Below, in pieces: positions 22,490 to 30,178 of a stretch of 33,512 bases of DNA. Source of the DNA: an uncultured Bacteroidales bacterium. GTDB lineage: Bacteria > Bacteroidota > Bacteroidia > Bacteroidales > UBA932. The notes beneath the pieces are model-generated. The model made no database searches. It was not told the origin of the DNA and saw nothing but the letters and a program-made list of their open reading frames with translations. The position numbers and the translations under genes were made by a program. The DNA is taken from contig CAJOIQ010000024.1 of the NCBI GenBank assembly GCA_905234795.1, positions 1-33,512 on the forward strand, in the 5' to 3' direction. Each line of letters begins with the position of its first letter. Position 1 is the first letter of the stretch.

Positions 22490-23821
22490 ATGAAGATTGC
22501 AGTTGCCGGTACCGGCTATGTGGGTTTAAGTATTGCCACCCTTCTGGCGCAGCACCATCAGGTGGTGGCCGTGGACGTGATTCCGGAGAAGGTGGAGAAG
22601 ATCAACAACAAGATTTCCCCCATCCAGGACGAGTATATCGAAAAGTATCTGGCCGAGAAGCCGCTGAACCTGGTGGCTACACTGGATGGGAAATCGGCCT
22701 ACAAGGATGCGGACTTCGTGGTGATTGCGGCCCCCACCAACTATGACCCCAAGAAGAATTTCTTCGACACCACGCATGTGGAAGAGGTCATCGAGCTGGT
22801 GCTGGAGGTCAATCCCAATGCCGTGATGGTGATCAAGTCCACAGTTCCCGTGGGGTACACCAAGTCCGTCCGGGAGAAGTTCTCCTACCGGGAAAGGCTG
22901 GCCGATGGCAAGTTCCGCACGGTTGTCCCGAATATTATCTTCGCCCCGGAATTCCTTCGCGAATCCAAGGCTTTGTACGACAACCTGTATCCGTCCCGCA
23001 TCATCGTCGGCTTTGACGAAGGGAATGACGCATTTCCCCTCGCTGATAACAAGGCCGATGCTCCGGAAAATGCATCACTCCCTTCGTTGAAGGAGGCTGC
23101 CCACACCTTTGCTAAGCTCATTGCAGAGGGTGCCATCAAAGAGGACGTGCCGGTGCTGTTCATGGGCTCCACGGAGGCAGAGGCGGTGAAACTGTTCGCC
23201 AACACGTACCTGGCCCTGCGCGTGAGCTACTTCAATGAGCTGGATACTTACGCCGAGATGAAAGGACTGGATACCCAGGCTATTATCGAAGGCGTCGGGC
23301 TGGATCCCCGTATCGGCACGCATTATAACAACCCGTCCTTCGGTTATGGCGGATACTGCCTGCCCAAGGATACCAAGCAGCTGCTGGCCAACTTCAACGA
23401 TGTGCCGGAGAATCTGATCAAGGCTATCGTGGACAGCAACCGCACCCGAAAGGACTTTATTGCCGACCGTGTCCTGGACAAGGCAGGTTACTACAGCTAT
23501 ACCGGAGTGAACGCTTACTCTGCCGCCGAAGAGAAGGAGGTTGTGGTAGGCGTTTTCCGTCTTACTATGAAGTCTAACTCCGACAACTTCCGCCAGAGCG
23601 CCATCCAGGGCATCATGAAGCGCATCAAAGCTAAAGGCGCCAAGGTGATCATCTACGAGCCCACTCTGGAGGACGGAACTACCTTCTTTGGCTCTCGCGT
23701 GGTGAACGACCTGGCCGCCTTCAAGGCCCAGAGTGATGCTATCATCGCCAACCGCTACGATGCGGTGCTGGACGATGTGGCCGGAAAGGTGTACACAAGA
23801 GATATCTTTAAACGCGACTAA
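22490..23821 (+). CDS. ugd: UDP-glucose/GDP-mannose 6-dehydrogenase family (UDP-glucose dehydrogenase)
   Basis: The 443-residue enzyme has the N-terminal Rossmann motif [11 protein letters not shown] (4-14), the KSTVPVGYT segment (116-124), [11 protein letters not shown], and the catalytic Cys C290 in [16 protein letters not shown]. The C-terminal UDP-binding domain ends at TRDIFKRD. It oxidises UDP-glucose to UDP-glucuronate with NAD+. Between the IIVG strand (171-174) and the AHTFAKL helix (204-210) lies a stretch (about 175-203) longer than I expect for the family, encoded by an imperfect palindrome. [16 protein letters not shown] (131-146) also seems a slight expansion. The frame is intact throughout. 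Confidence 0.93.
   Translation: MKIAVAGTGYVGLSIATLLAQHHQVVAVDVIPEKVEKINNKISPIQDEYIEKYLAEKPLNLVATLDGKSAYKDADFVVIAAPTNYDPKKNFFDTTHVEEVIELVLEVNPNAVMVIKSTVPVGYTKSVREKFSYRERLADGKFRTVVPNIIFAPEFLRESKALYDNLYPSRIIVGFDEGNDAFPLADNKADAPENASLPSLKEAAHTFAKLIAEGAIKEDVPVLFMGSTEAEAVKLFANTYLALRVSYFNELDTYAEMKGLDTQAIIEGVGLDPRIGTHYNNPSFGYGGYCLPKDTKQLLANFNDVPENLIKAIVDSNRTRKDFIADRVLDKAGYYSYTGVNAYSAAEEKEVVVGVFRLTMKSNSDNFRQSAIQGIMKRIKAKGAKVIIYEPTLEDGTTFFGSRVVNDLAAFKAQSDAIIANRYDAVLDDVAGKVYTRDIFKRD
23011..23093. repeat. Imperfect palindrome inside ugd, probably an in-frame insertion
   Basis: GAAGGGAATGACGCATTTCC (23018-23037) is nearly complementary to GGAAAATGCATCACTCCCTTC (23065-23085): about 20 of 22 pairs with one single-nt gap, extending weakly outward. 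The loop contains GGCCGATG. It encodes residues of about 175-202, where other Ugd proteins have a short link. Confidence 0.6.
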
Positions 23822-23823
23822 CC

Positions 23824-24696
23824 GTGAAAGGAATTGTCCTGGCCGGGGGATCCGGTACCCGTCTATACCCCATAACCAAGGGCGTGAGTAAGCAGTTGCT
23901 GCCCATCTATGACAAGCCCATGGTGTACTATCCTATCAGCGCGCTGATGCTGGCGGGGATCAGGGACATTTTGGTGATTTCCACGCCGGCCGATTTGCCC
24001 GGCTTCCGGCGTCTGCTGGGGGATGGGTCTGATTACGGGGTCCATTTCGAATATGCCGAGCAGCCCTCTCCGGACGGACTGGCGCAAGCGTTCATCATCG
24101 GCGAGAAGTTCATCGGTGACGACACTGCCTGCCTTGTGCTGGGAGACAACATCTTCCACGGCAACGGCTTTGTGGAGCTGCTTCGGGCGGCGGTGGCCGA
24201 TGCCGAAGCCGGAAAGGCGACCGTGTTCGGCTACGGGGTTTCGGACCCTGAGCGCTACGGCGTGGCCGAGTTCGACCGCGAAGGCAACTGCCTCTCCATC
24301 GAGGAGAAACCCGCGCACCCCAAGAGCAACTACGCGGTGGTAGGCCTTTACTTCTACCCCAACAAGGTGGTGCGGGTGGCCAAGGGCATCAAGCCATCGG
24401 CCCGCGGGGAACTGGAGATCACGTCCGTGAATCAGGCTTTCCTGGCCGATGGAGAACTCAAGGTCCAGACCCTGGGCCGCGGCTTCGCCTGGCTGGATAC
24501 CGGTACCCACGATTCCCTGGCCGAGGCCTCCATCTTCGTGGAAGTCATCGAGAAGCGCACCGGCCTCAAGATAGCCTGCCTGGAGGACATCGCCTTCCGG
24601 AACGGGTGGATATCGGCACAGAAGCTTAAGGAACTGGCCGCCCCGATGGTTAAGAATCAGTACGGCCAGTACCTGCTGAGGATAGCGGAAGAATAA
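23824..24696 (+). CDS. rfbA: Glucose-1-phosphate thymidylyltransferase
   Basis: The 290-residue RmlA-type nucleotidyltransferase starts with [19 protein letters not shown] and has [23 protein letters not shown] and [21 protein letters not shown]. It makes dTDP-glucose, the substrate of the rfbB product two genes upstream. Translation starts with GTG at 23824, 2 nt after the ugd stop; the sequence begins directly at the family's N-terminus, so no earlier start is needed. Third gene of the nucleotide-sugar operon. Confidence 0.95.
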   Translation: MKGIVLAGGSGTRLYPITKGVSKQLLPIYDKPMVYYPISALMLAGIRDILVISTPADLPGFRRLLGDGSDYGVHFEYAEQPSPDGLAQAFIIGEKFIGDDTACLVLGDNIFHGNGFVELLRAAVADAEAGKATVFGYGVSDPERYGVAEFDREGNCLSIEEKPAHPKSNYAVVGLYFYPNKVVRVAKGIKPSARGELEITSVNQAFLADGELKVQTLGRGFAWLDTGTHDSLAEASIFVEVIEKRTGLKIACLEDIAFRNGWISAQKLKELAAPMVKNQYGQYLLRIAEE

Positions 24697-24715
24697 CCAC
24701 AAAACACTGAATATC

Positions 24716-25255
24716 ATGAACTTAAAAGGAACAAAGACCGAAAAGAACCTGATGGAAGCCTTCGCCGGTGAGTCCCAGGCACGCAACAAGTATACCTACT
24801 ATGCCTCCAAGGCCAAGAAGGACGGATATGTCCAGATTGCCAGCATCTTTGAGGAGACGGCGGCCAACGAGAAGGAGCATGCCAAGATCTGGTTCAAGTA
24901 TCTGCACGGCGGTGCGGTGCCGGGAACTATTGAGAACCTGGAGGATGCCGCTAACGGCGAAAACTTCGAGTGGACGGATATGTATGCCCGGATGGCCAAG
25001 GAGGCCCGCGAGGAAGGTTTCGAGGAGATTGCCCTGAAGTTCGAGATGGTGGGCGCCATCGAGAAAGAGCACGAAGAGCGCTATCGCAAGCTCCTGGCCA
25101 ACATCAAGGAAGGCATCGTGTTCTCCCGCGACGGCGATTGCATCTGGCAGTGCTCCAACTGCGGTCACATTGTGATTGGTCCCAAGGCCCCCGAGGTGTG
25201 CCCCGTGTGCGATCACCCGCAGAGCTACTTCCAGCTGAAACCGGAGAATTATTAG
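24716..25255 (+). CDS. rbr: Rubrerythrin
   Basis: The 179-residue protein has an N-terminal ferritin-like diiron domain with two EExxH-type helices ([15 protein letters not shown] and [15 protein letters not shown]) and a C-terminal rubredoxin domain with C-x2-C pairs in WQCSNCGH and CPVCDHPQ. It reduces hydrogen peroxide in anaerobes, in the cytosol. It lies 19 nt after rfbA and is followed closely by an epimerase-like gene and superoxide dismutase, making an oxidative-stress pair. Confidence 0.95.
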   Translation: MNLKGTKTEKNLMEAFAGESQARNKYTYYASKAKKDGYVQIASIFEETAANEKEHAKIWFKYLHGGAVPGTIENLEDAANGENFEWTDMYARMAKEAREEGFEEIALKFEMVGAIEKEHEERYRKLLANIKEGIVFSRDGDCIWQCSNCGHIVIGPKAPEVCPVCDHPQSYFQLKPENY

Positions 25256-25256
25256 T

Positions 25257-26114
25257 ATGATCGAATATAGCGTTTCCCTCCACGGAGCCGAGCTCCAGTC
25301 CCTGCAGCTGAACGGCCGCGAATACCTCTGGCACGGAGACCCTGCATATTGGGGCCGACGTTCTCCCATCCTTTTCCCGATGGTTGGGAAGGTGTACGGT
25401 GGTTCTTTCCGCGTGGACGGCAAGGAGTACCCGATGGGTCAGCATGGCTTTGCCCGGGATTCGGAGTTTGTCTTTGATGGGGAAAGATATGTGTTGGCTG
25501 GGTGTCCGTTGGAGAAGTATCCGTATAAGTTCGAGTTGTCGGTGCGGTACCGGGCCGAGGGTCGGAAGTTCTATGCCGAGTGGGAGGTGCTGAATGTTGA
25601 TTCCCGCGATATCCACTTCCAACTTGGTGCCCATCCGGCACTGATGCTGCCGGATTACCATGAGGAGGACCCGGTGCATGGATACCTGCAGTGCTTTGAT
25701 GCTTCCGGCAATGTGGTCAAGCAGCCTATGCTTAGCCATGGCCTTGATGGCGGGTACCTCACCGAGCTTGATGCTCCGGTGCCCATGCCGGTGGATGAAG
25801 ACGGCTTGCTGACCATCACAGGTGAAACCTTTGCCATCGACACCTTTATGCTGGAGCACGGATCGGTGAAGAGCGTGACGATGCTGGATAAGAACAAGAA
25901 GCCTTATCTTGCCGTCGGCTGCGATCAGACTGAGGCGTACGGCCTTTGGGCCCCGCACAAGCCCGGTTGCCCGTTCGTCTGCCTGGAACCCTGGTGCGGC
26001 ATCACCGACCTCGTCGGCTTCAAGGGCGAGCTCTCCGAGCGCTACCTGAACCACAGCCTTAAGCCGGGCGAGAAGTTTGAATTCACGTACTGGATAGAGA
26101 TATGTTCACTTTAA
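25257..26114 (+). CDS. Aldose 1-epimerase-like protein (LacX/GalM superfamily)
   Basis: The 285-residue galactose mutarotase-fold protein has HGAELQSLQLNGREYLWHGD at its N-terminus, then PILFPMVGKV, a central HGFARDSEF with the catalytic-type His, QLGAHPAL, and a C-terminal FVCLEPWCGITD with the expected Glu. It belongs to the LacX-like group, whose physiological substrates are not well defined. It starts 1 nt after rbr and its end overlaps sod by 13 nt. Confidence 0.88.
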   Translation: MIEYSVSLHGAELQSLQLNGREYLWHGDPAYWGRRSPILFPMVGKVYGGSFRVDGKEYPMGQHGFARDSEFVFDGERYVLAGCPLEKYPYKFELSVRYRAEGRKFYAEWEVLNVDSRDIHFQLGAHPALMLPDYHEEDPVHGYLQCFDASGNVVKQPMLSHGLDGGYLTELDAPVPMPVDEDGLLTITGETFAIDTFMLEHGSVKSVTMLDKNKKPYLAVGCDQTEAYGLWAPHKPGCPFVCLEPWCGITDLVGFKGELSERYLNHSLKPGEKFEFTYWIEICSL

Positions 26115-26680
26115 TTGACCTTCCCTACAAGTCCCTGGCGCCGGTCATCAGTGACCAGACGCTGGCTTTCCATCACGGCAAGCACCTGCAGACGTATGTG
26201 GACAACCTGAACAAGCTGGTCGCGGGGACGGAGTATGAGGGTCTTTCGCTGGAGGACATCGTGCGCAAGGCTCCTGCCGGCGGCGTGTTCAACAACGCCG
26301 GCCAGATCCTCAATCACAACCTGTACTTCACGCAGTTCGCGCCCCAGCCGTCATCGCCGGCCCCGACCGGCAATCTGGCGAAGCAGATCCAGAAGCAGTG
26401 GGGGAGCCTGGATGCCTTCAAGGCCGAGTTTGAAGCCAAGGGCGTCGGACTGTTTGGCAGCGGCTGGGTCTGGTTGCAGGCCAACGCGGATGGCGAGCTC
26501 TCCATTGCTCAGTACGCCAACGCGGACAACCCCGTGACGCACGGCCTCAAGCCCCTCCTCACCTTCGACGTCTGGGAGCACGCCTACTACCTGGACTACC
26601 AGAACCGCCGGGCCGCGCATCTGAGCGCCCTGTGGCAGATTGTGGACTGGGAGGAGATAGAAAAACGCTATACGAAGTAA
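26102..26680 (+). CDS. sod: Fe/Mn superoxide dismutase
   Basis: The 192-residue protein matches E. coli SodB in length and layout. Metal ligands are H24 (FHHGKHLQTYV), H72 (ILNHNLYF), D156 and H160 (TFDVWEHAYYLDYQNRR). GLFGSGWVWLQ is the usual core segment. There is no signal peptide, so it is cytosolic. Its start lies within the end of the epimerase-like gene, which suggests coupled translation. Metal choice (Fe, Mn or cambialistic) is not decided by the visible residues. Confidence 0.95.
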   Translation: MFTLIDLPYKSLAPVISDQTLAFHHGKHLQTYVDNLNKLVAGTEYEGLSLEDIVRKAPAGGVFNNAGQILNHNLYFTQFAPQPSSPAPTGNLAKQIQKQWGSLDAFKAEFEAKGVGLFGSGWVWLQANADGELSIAQYANADNPVTHGLKPLLTFDVWEHAYYLDYQNRRAAHLSALWQIVDWEEIEKRYTK

Positions 26681-26681
26681 T

Positions 26682-27132
26682 ATGACCCGACTCAACGATA
26701 AAGACCACAAGGCGCAAATGGAGGACATGAAGTCCTTCGACGAGCAAATGCCGTGCGTGGGGATCTTCTGGTACGATCCGGAGGACAACACGCTGTTTGG
26801 TGTGCGCAAGAAGGAACTGACGCCTCAGATGGTGGAGGAAGCTGCTGAGAAAGGTAAGCCCTTCATCAACTATCCGCAGCTGCACAGGACGGTGTGGGCA
26901 AAGGAGTACTTCCGGGCGCAGGCCGTTCAAGGGTGACTACACGCAGGTGCCTCGCGGGCGCGTGGCGTGGACGGTTGACAAGTTCATCGTGCTGGTGGGC
27001 AAGTGGGCCGAGCCGATTCAGGAGGACCTCACTGAGCTGCTGGAGAAGGAGTTCTCTCTACCGTACTTCGAGTTTGTATACGATGAGCATTGGGACTTGG
27101 GCCACGGCTGGAGTGGCGATATGCCGAGATAA
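26682..27132 (+). pseudogene. Conserved hypothetical protein broken by a frameshift
   Basis: Frame 1 encodes 84 residues (MTRLNDKDHKAQMEDMKSFD to YFRAQAVQG). A different frame continues from about 26926 (FKGDYTQVPRGRVAWTVDKF) to the stop at 27132, ending LGHGWSGDMPR. Together they make a product of about 148 residues that I recognise as a conserved uncharacterised family of Bacteroidota (GIFWYDPEDNTLFGVRKKEL start, FEFVYDEHWDLGHGW end). One extra base, or two missing, near 26920-26926 accounts for the break. It is either a recent mutation or a sequencing error. It sits 1 nt after sod. Confidence 0.75.
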
Positions 27133-27156
27133 GAGAATATAATAGTTTTTCATTCT

Positions 27157-27183
27157 TGTCATTCTAAGCGAAGCGAAGAATCT
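27157..27183 (-). repeat. Dispersed palindromic repeat at the left edge of the AT-rich cluster
   Basis: It reads TGTCATTCTAAGCGAAGCG then AAGAATCT, the same family as the copy within xerC (11849-11876). It ends 1 nt before the ATG at 27185 and occupies the place where a promoter would be expected; no TAnnTTTG box is seen between 27133 and 27184. Confidence 0.75.
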
Positions 27184-27184
27184 T

Positions 27185-27613
27185 ATGGGTGTATACGAAG
27201 AAAACATTGTGCCGATTAAAATAGCCAGCTTGGCCGAGTATGTGGCAGAGAGAAAACGCATCTCCCTGGACGAGGCCTTAGTGTATATCTATCTTAATCC
27301 GATGTACAGAGAGCTGTATAATGAAGGTGCAAAGTGGTGGTACTTGAGTTCGGAAGCCTTGTTCGAGGAATTTGAAAGAAGGAGGAAAGATAAGGCGATG
27401 GAGGTATCTAATGCGGCATTCGAGTTTTATACCTATACATTAGAAAGGTATGCCATCAGCAAGGGAATAAGCGGGCTGCAGGCTTTGGCACTCTTTAAGG
27501 AGTATTATGCCGATGTTTTTCTTCTCACTCACTATGATTTGCTCCACACTCAAGGAACTGGATATGTGATTGACGAAGTTCAACGCTATATTGATAGGAG
27601 AAAGAAGAAATGA
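27185..27613 (+). CDS. Protein with two DUF3791-like repeats, putative antitoxin
   Basis: The 142-residue protein has two similar helical halves. Residues about 75-139 (FEFYTYTLERYAISKGISG through YDLLHTQGTGYVIDEVQRYI) match DUF3791. Residues about 8-66 (IKIASLAEYVAERKRISLDE through EALFEEFERRRKD) look like a diverged copy. DUF3791 genes are typically found directly upstream of DUF3990 genes, as here (4-nt ATGA overlap), a toxin-antitoxin-like pairing. I infer an antitoxin role. Base composition is AT-richer than the backbone. Confidence 0.7.
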   Translation: MGVYEENIVPIKIASLAEYVAERKRISLDEALVYIYLNPMYRELYNEGAKWWYLSSEALFEEFERRRKDKAMEVSNAAFEFYTYTLERYAISKGISGLQALALFKEYYADVFLLTHYDLLHTQGTGYVIDEVQRYIDRRKKK

Positions 27614-28095
27614 GACTGTATCACGGATCCAATGTTGAAGTTCGAAATCCCAACCTCAGATTTAGTCGAGAGAAGACCGACTTTGGTAGGGGATTCTACA
27701 CCACAACCCAAAAGGAACAGGCCGAGAGGTGGAGCGAGATTAAACTGGATAGGGCAAAGACCGGGAAGCGGATTGTGTCTGTTTATGAGATAGATGAAAC
27801 TATACTCACAAGCCCCGGTTTAAAGATTCGGGAGTTCCACGGAGTTGATGAGGCCTGGCTGATCTTTGTGGTGGATAGCCGTAAAGGCATCAAGCACGAT
27901 TATGACCTGGTCTTTGGCCCAGTGGCGAACGATAAGGTTTTTACCACGGTGAACCTGTATGAAAGCGGCGTCCTGGATGCCGAAACTGCCATTGCCCGAT
28001 TGAAAGCATACAAAACCTACAATCAATTATCGTTTCATACCGATAGGGTGATGGGGAAATTGAGGTTTGTAGGTAGTGATGAAGTTGATGAATAG
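27610..28095 (+). CDS. DUF3990 protein, ADP-ribosyltransferase-like putative toxin
   Basis: The 161-residue protein starts MRLYHGSNVEVRNPNLRFS and has DFGRGFYTTTQKEQAERWSE, the pattern of DUF3990, which I recall as related to the ADP-ribosyltransferase superfamily (YHGS strand, then G-x-GFY-T). The C-terminal half contains YDLVFGPVANDKVFTTVNLY. No signal peptide. Its start overlaps the DUF3791 gene, and the ATPase gene follows after 18 nt. The enzymatic role is inferred from family memory and needs a profile search. Confidence 0.7.
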   Translation: MRLYHGSNVEVRNPNLRFSREKTDFGRGFYTTTQKEQAERWSEIKLDRAKTGKRIVSVYEIDETILTSPGLKIREFHGVDEAWLIFVVDSRKGIKHDYDLVFGPVANDKVFTTVNLYESGVLDAETAIARLKAYKTYNQLSFHTDRVMGKLRFVGSDEVDE

Positions 28096-28113
28096 TTAAT
28101 TGAAATACGTTTT

Positions 28114-29232
28114 ATGATAAAAAAACTCATATTTGACAATTATAAGCCTTTTAATGGACATCATGAGATTGAGATAAGGCCATTCACGTTATTGGTAGGT
28201 AAAAACAGTAGTGGGAAGAGCTCTATTACTCATCTTTTGTCTATGATGGATAGTCTTATTGGTGTTCATAGACCGATACAATATCGGTGTTTTTCCAGCG
28301 ACTTCATCAACATGTACTCTTTTCATAATTATCTTACTACCGGGCTTAAATTGGGTGTCGTCAATGGGGGCGATCAAGAATTGTATGTGAGTTTTATCCG
28401 CAATGTTGGGAAGTTGTATTTATTAAGTGTCGAGGTCATAGATAAGGGTCGAACGTTTAAAAAAGAATTCACATCTAACGATCGAAAAGAGGCAAGTAAC
28501 GATATTAGTTTTATTGAGCCTGTTTTGAATGAATGGGGCTTTGAACTTGCGAGCTGGTCATACAAAAGTAACTACATTGCTCCTGTTAGAAGTATCCCTG
28601 ATTCAATTGTGGGTTTTAATTCTTCCAATGTGGGAGAAGTAAGGAGTCGAGGAGAAAATGTATATGATATTCTATTAGATTCTTTTCGGGGAGACAAGGT
28701 ATTGTTTAACCAAGTATCCAACTGGTTATATACGTATATGGATCGCCAAAGGTTAACGGTAGACCCATTGGTTGGAGATTATTATTCTATAGGGGTTGAC
28801 AACAGTCGAGGTGCTGATGTTCCTATTGAGGATGTAGGGGAAGGCATTTCTCAGGTTATGCCAATTATAATCCAGTCTTATCTTGAGAAAAAATCTGATT
28901 TGACAATCATCGAACAGCCCGCTTTGCATTTACATCCAGCTGCTCATGCTGCTGTCACCGATCGTCTTATCGAGTCAATTATAAGACAAAAGAAGACATA
29001 TGTTATTGAGTCACATTCCGCTAATATTCTTTTGGCTCTCCGGCGAGCGGTTGTTAATCCTGAGGTGAATATTACGAGTAAGGACGTAATAGTGTATTTT
29101 CTTGATATTGATTCGGATAAACAGGTCGCGCCCATAGAGATTAACGATTTTGGTGAACTGTCTTCATGGCCGACAGGTGTTTTTGGGGAAGGGTCTGATC
29201 TTGTTAAGGATATTTTAAGGATACGCAAATGA
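28114..29232 (+). CDS. OLD-type P-loop ATPase with DUF3696-like C-terminus
   Basis: The 372-residue protein has Walker A GKNSSGKS (29-36) directly after an FDNYKPFNGHHEIEI start typical of RecF/OLD/ABC ATPases. VGEGISQVMPII resembles the ABC signature, LTIIEQPALHLHP is Walker B with the catalytic Glu, and VIESHSANILLALRR is the H-loop. The tail (YFLDIDSDKQVAPIEI, SSWPTGVFGEGSDLV) resembles DUF3696. It has no TOPRIM domain of its own; the next gene, overlapping by 4 nt (ATGA), supplies one. By analogy with OLD, Gabija and PARIS I infer an ATP-gated sensor for a defence nuclease. Confidence 0.85.
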   Translation: MIKKLIFDNYKPFNGHHEIEIRPFTLLVGKNSSGKSSITHLLSMMDSLIGVHRPIQYRCFSSDFINMYSFHNYLTTGLKLGVVNGGDQELYVSFIRNVGKLYLLSVEVIDKGRTFKKEFTSNDRKEASNDISFIEPVLNEWGFELASWSYKSNYIAPVRSIPDSIVGFNSSNVGEVRSRGENVYDILLDSFRGDKVLFNQVSNWLYTYMDRQRLTVDPLVGDYYSIGVDNSRGADVPIEDVGEGISQVMPIIIQSYLEKKSDLTIIEQPALHLHPAAHAAVTDRLIESIIRQKKTYVIESHSANILLALRRAVVNPEVNITSKDVIVYFLDIDSDKQVAPIEINDFGELSSWPTGVFGEGSDLVKDILRIRK

Positions 29233-30176
29233 TTTTTGACCTCTCAACCGCTTTTATTAAAGGAACAAAACCCAATCTTTTGTCAGATTTAGTTGCTCAG
29301 ATTCTTAATCACAAGCACTATTTGACTTTTTCTGGAGAGGTGGTGGATTATTTATGGGACGTTATTGGGAAACATAGTAGTTCTACGCAGACGGACTTAT
29401 GGTTACAGAGCCAGGAGAATTTATCGCCTACTATAGAAATAAAAAGATATTGTACAACCGTTAGAGATACGACGTTTTCTTTTGAAGCCTTAATGGAAAT
29501 GGCTTGCAAGCCTGCAATTATTCTAATGGAGAATACTCGTGAATGGGTTGTGTACAAACGGATGATAGAGTGCTATGCAAATGATGCTAATTATGGGAAT
29601 CTTTATAAAATGCTTGAGAGGGCGGCAAAAGACCCTGCGCGCTTGTTGCCCGTCAAGTCGGGAGGTTGCGGTGAGATGCTTCAGTCATTAGATGATTTCT
29701 TTACAGAAGGATATGGTTTATCTTTAGAGCAAAAGGTGATGGTAGTATTTGACAGAGATACTATTTCTGCTTATTCTTTTGATTCCAACAAAAAGCGATT
29801 GTTCAAAAGGTTGTGTGGAAAAAAGTTTAGCAAACTGTCAAATTCAGATGTTTACTCTCTTTCACAGCCGGGATTTATTTGGCATATGTGGTATCGACGG
29901 GAATTAGAGAATTATTTTCCAGACAGCGTATTTATCAATAGCAAGTTTCAAAGAAAGGTCGGGTTACCTCCTTTTGAGGATAACCATTATGCTGATGTTC
30001 TTGAATATTATGCGCCAAATAAAAGAACTGAAAAAAAATTAAAGAATTCGTTTCCTCTTTTGTCATCGTATATGACAAGGGAGTTATTTGAGAAGAATCA
30101 AATGGTATTCTCTATTGGAGAGAAACACTTTGGAGAGATTGAGTTGTTTCTTCTTAAAATAGTAAAGATAGTTTAG
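29229..30176 (+). CDS. TOPRIM-like putative nuclease partner of the ATPase
   Basis: The 315-residue protein is poorly conserved, but TOPRIM-type landmarks are visible in order: PAIILMENTREWVVYKRMIE (strand then Glu), SGGCGEMLQSL, VMVVFDRDT (DxD) and RRELENYFPDS, the last also typical of DUF4435/OLD-TOPRIM proteins. There is no signal peptide or TM. It is coupled to the ATPase by an ATGA overlap and followed by the DUF262 gene after 2 nt. The pairing of a TOPRIM protein with an OLD-type ATPase as separate chains resembles PARIS (AriA/AriB), though neither protein looks like a close homologue. Codon use is AT-rich. Function is inferred. Confidence 0.6.
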   Translation: MIFDLSTAFIKGTKPNLLSDLVAQILNHKHYLTFSGEVVDYLWDVIGKHSSSTQTDLWLQSQENLSPTIEIKRYCTTVRDTTFSFEALMEMACKPAIILMENTREWVVYKRMIECYANDANYGNLYKMLERAAKDPARLLPVKSGGCGEMLQSLDDFFTEGYGLSLEQKVMVVFDRDTISAYSFDSNKKRLFKRLCGKKFSKLSNSDVYSLSQPGFIWHMWYRRELENYFPDSVFINSKFQRKVGLPPFEDNHYADVLEYYAPNKRTEKKLKNSFPLLSSYMTRELFEKNQMVFSIGEKHFGEIELFLLKIVKIV

Positions 30177-30178
30177 TA

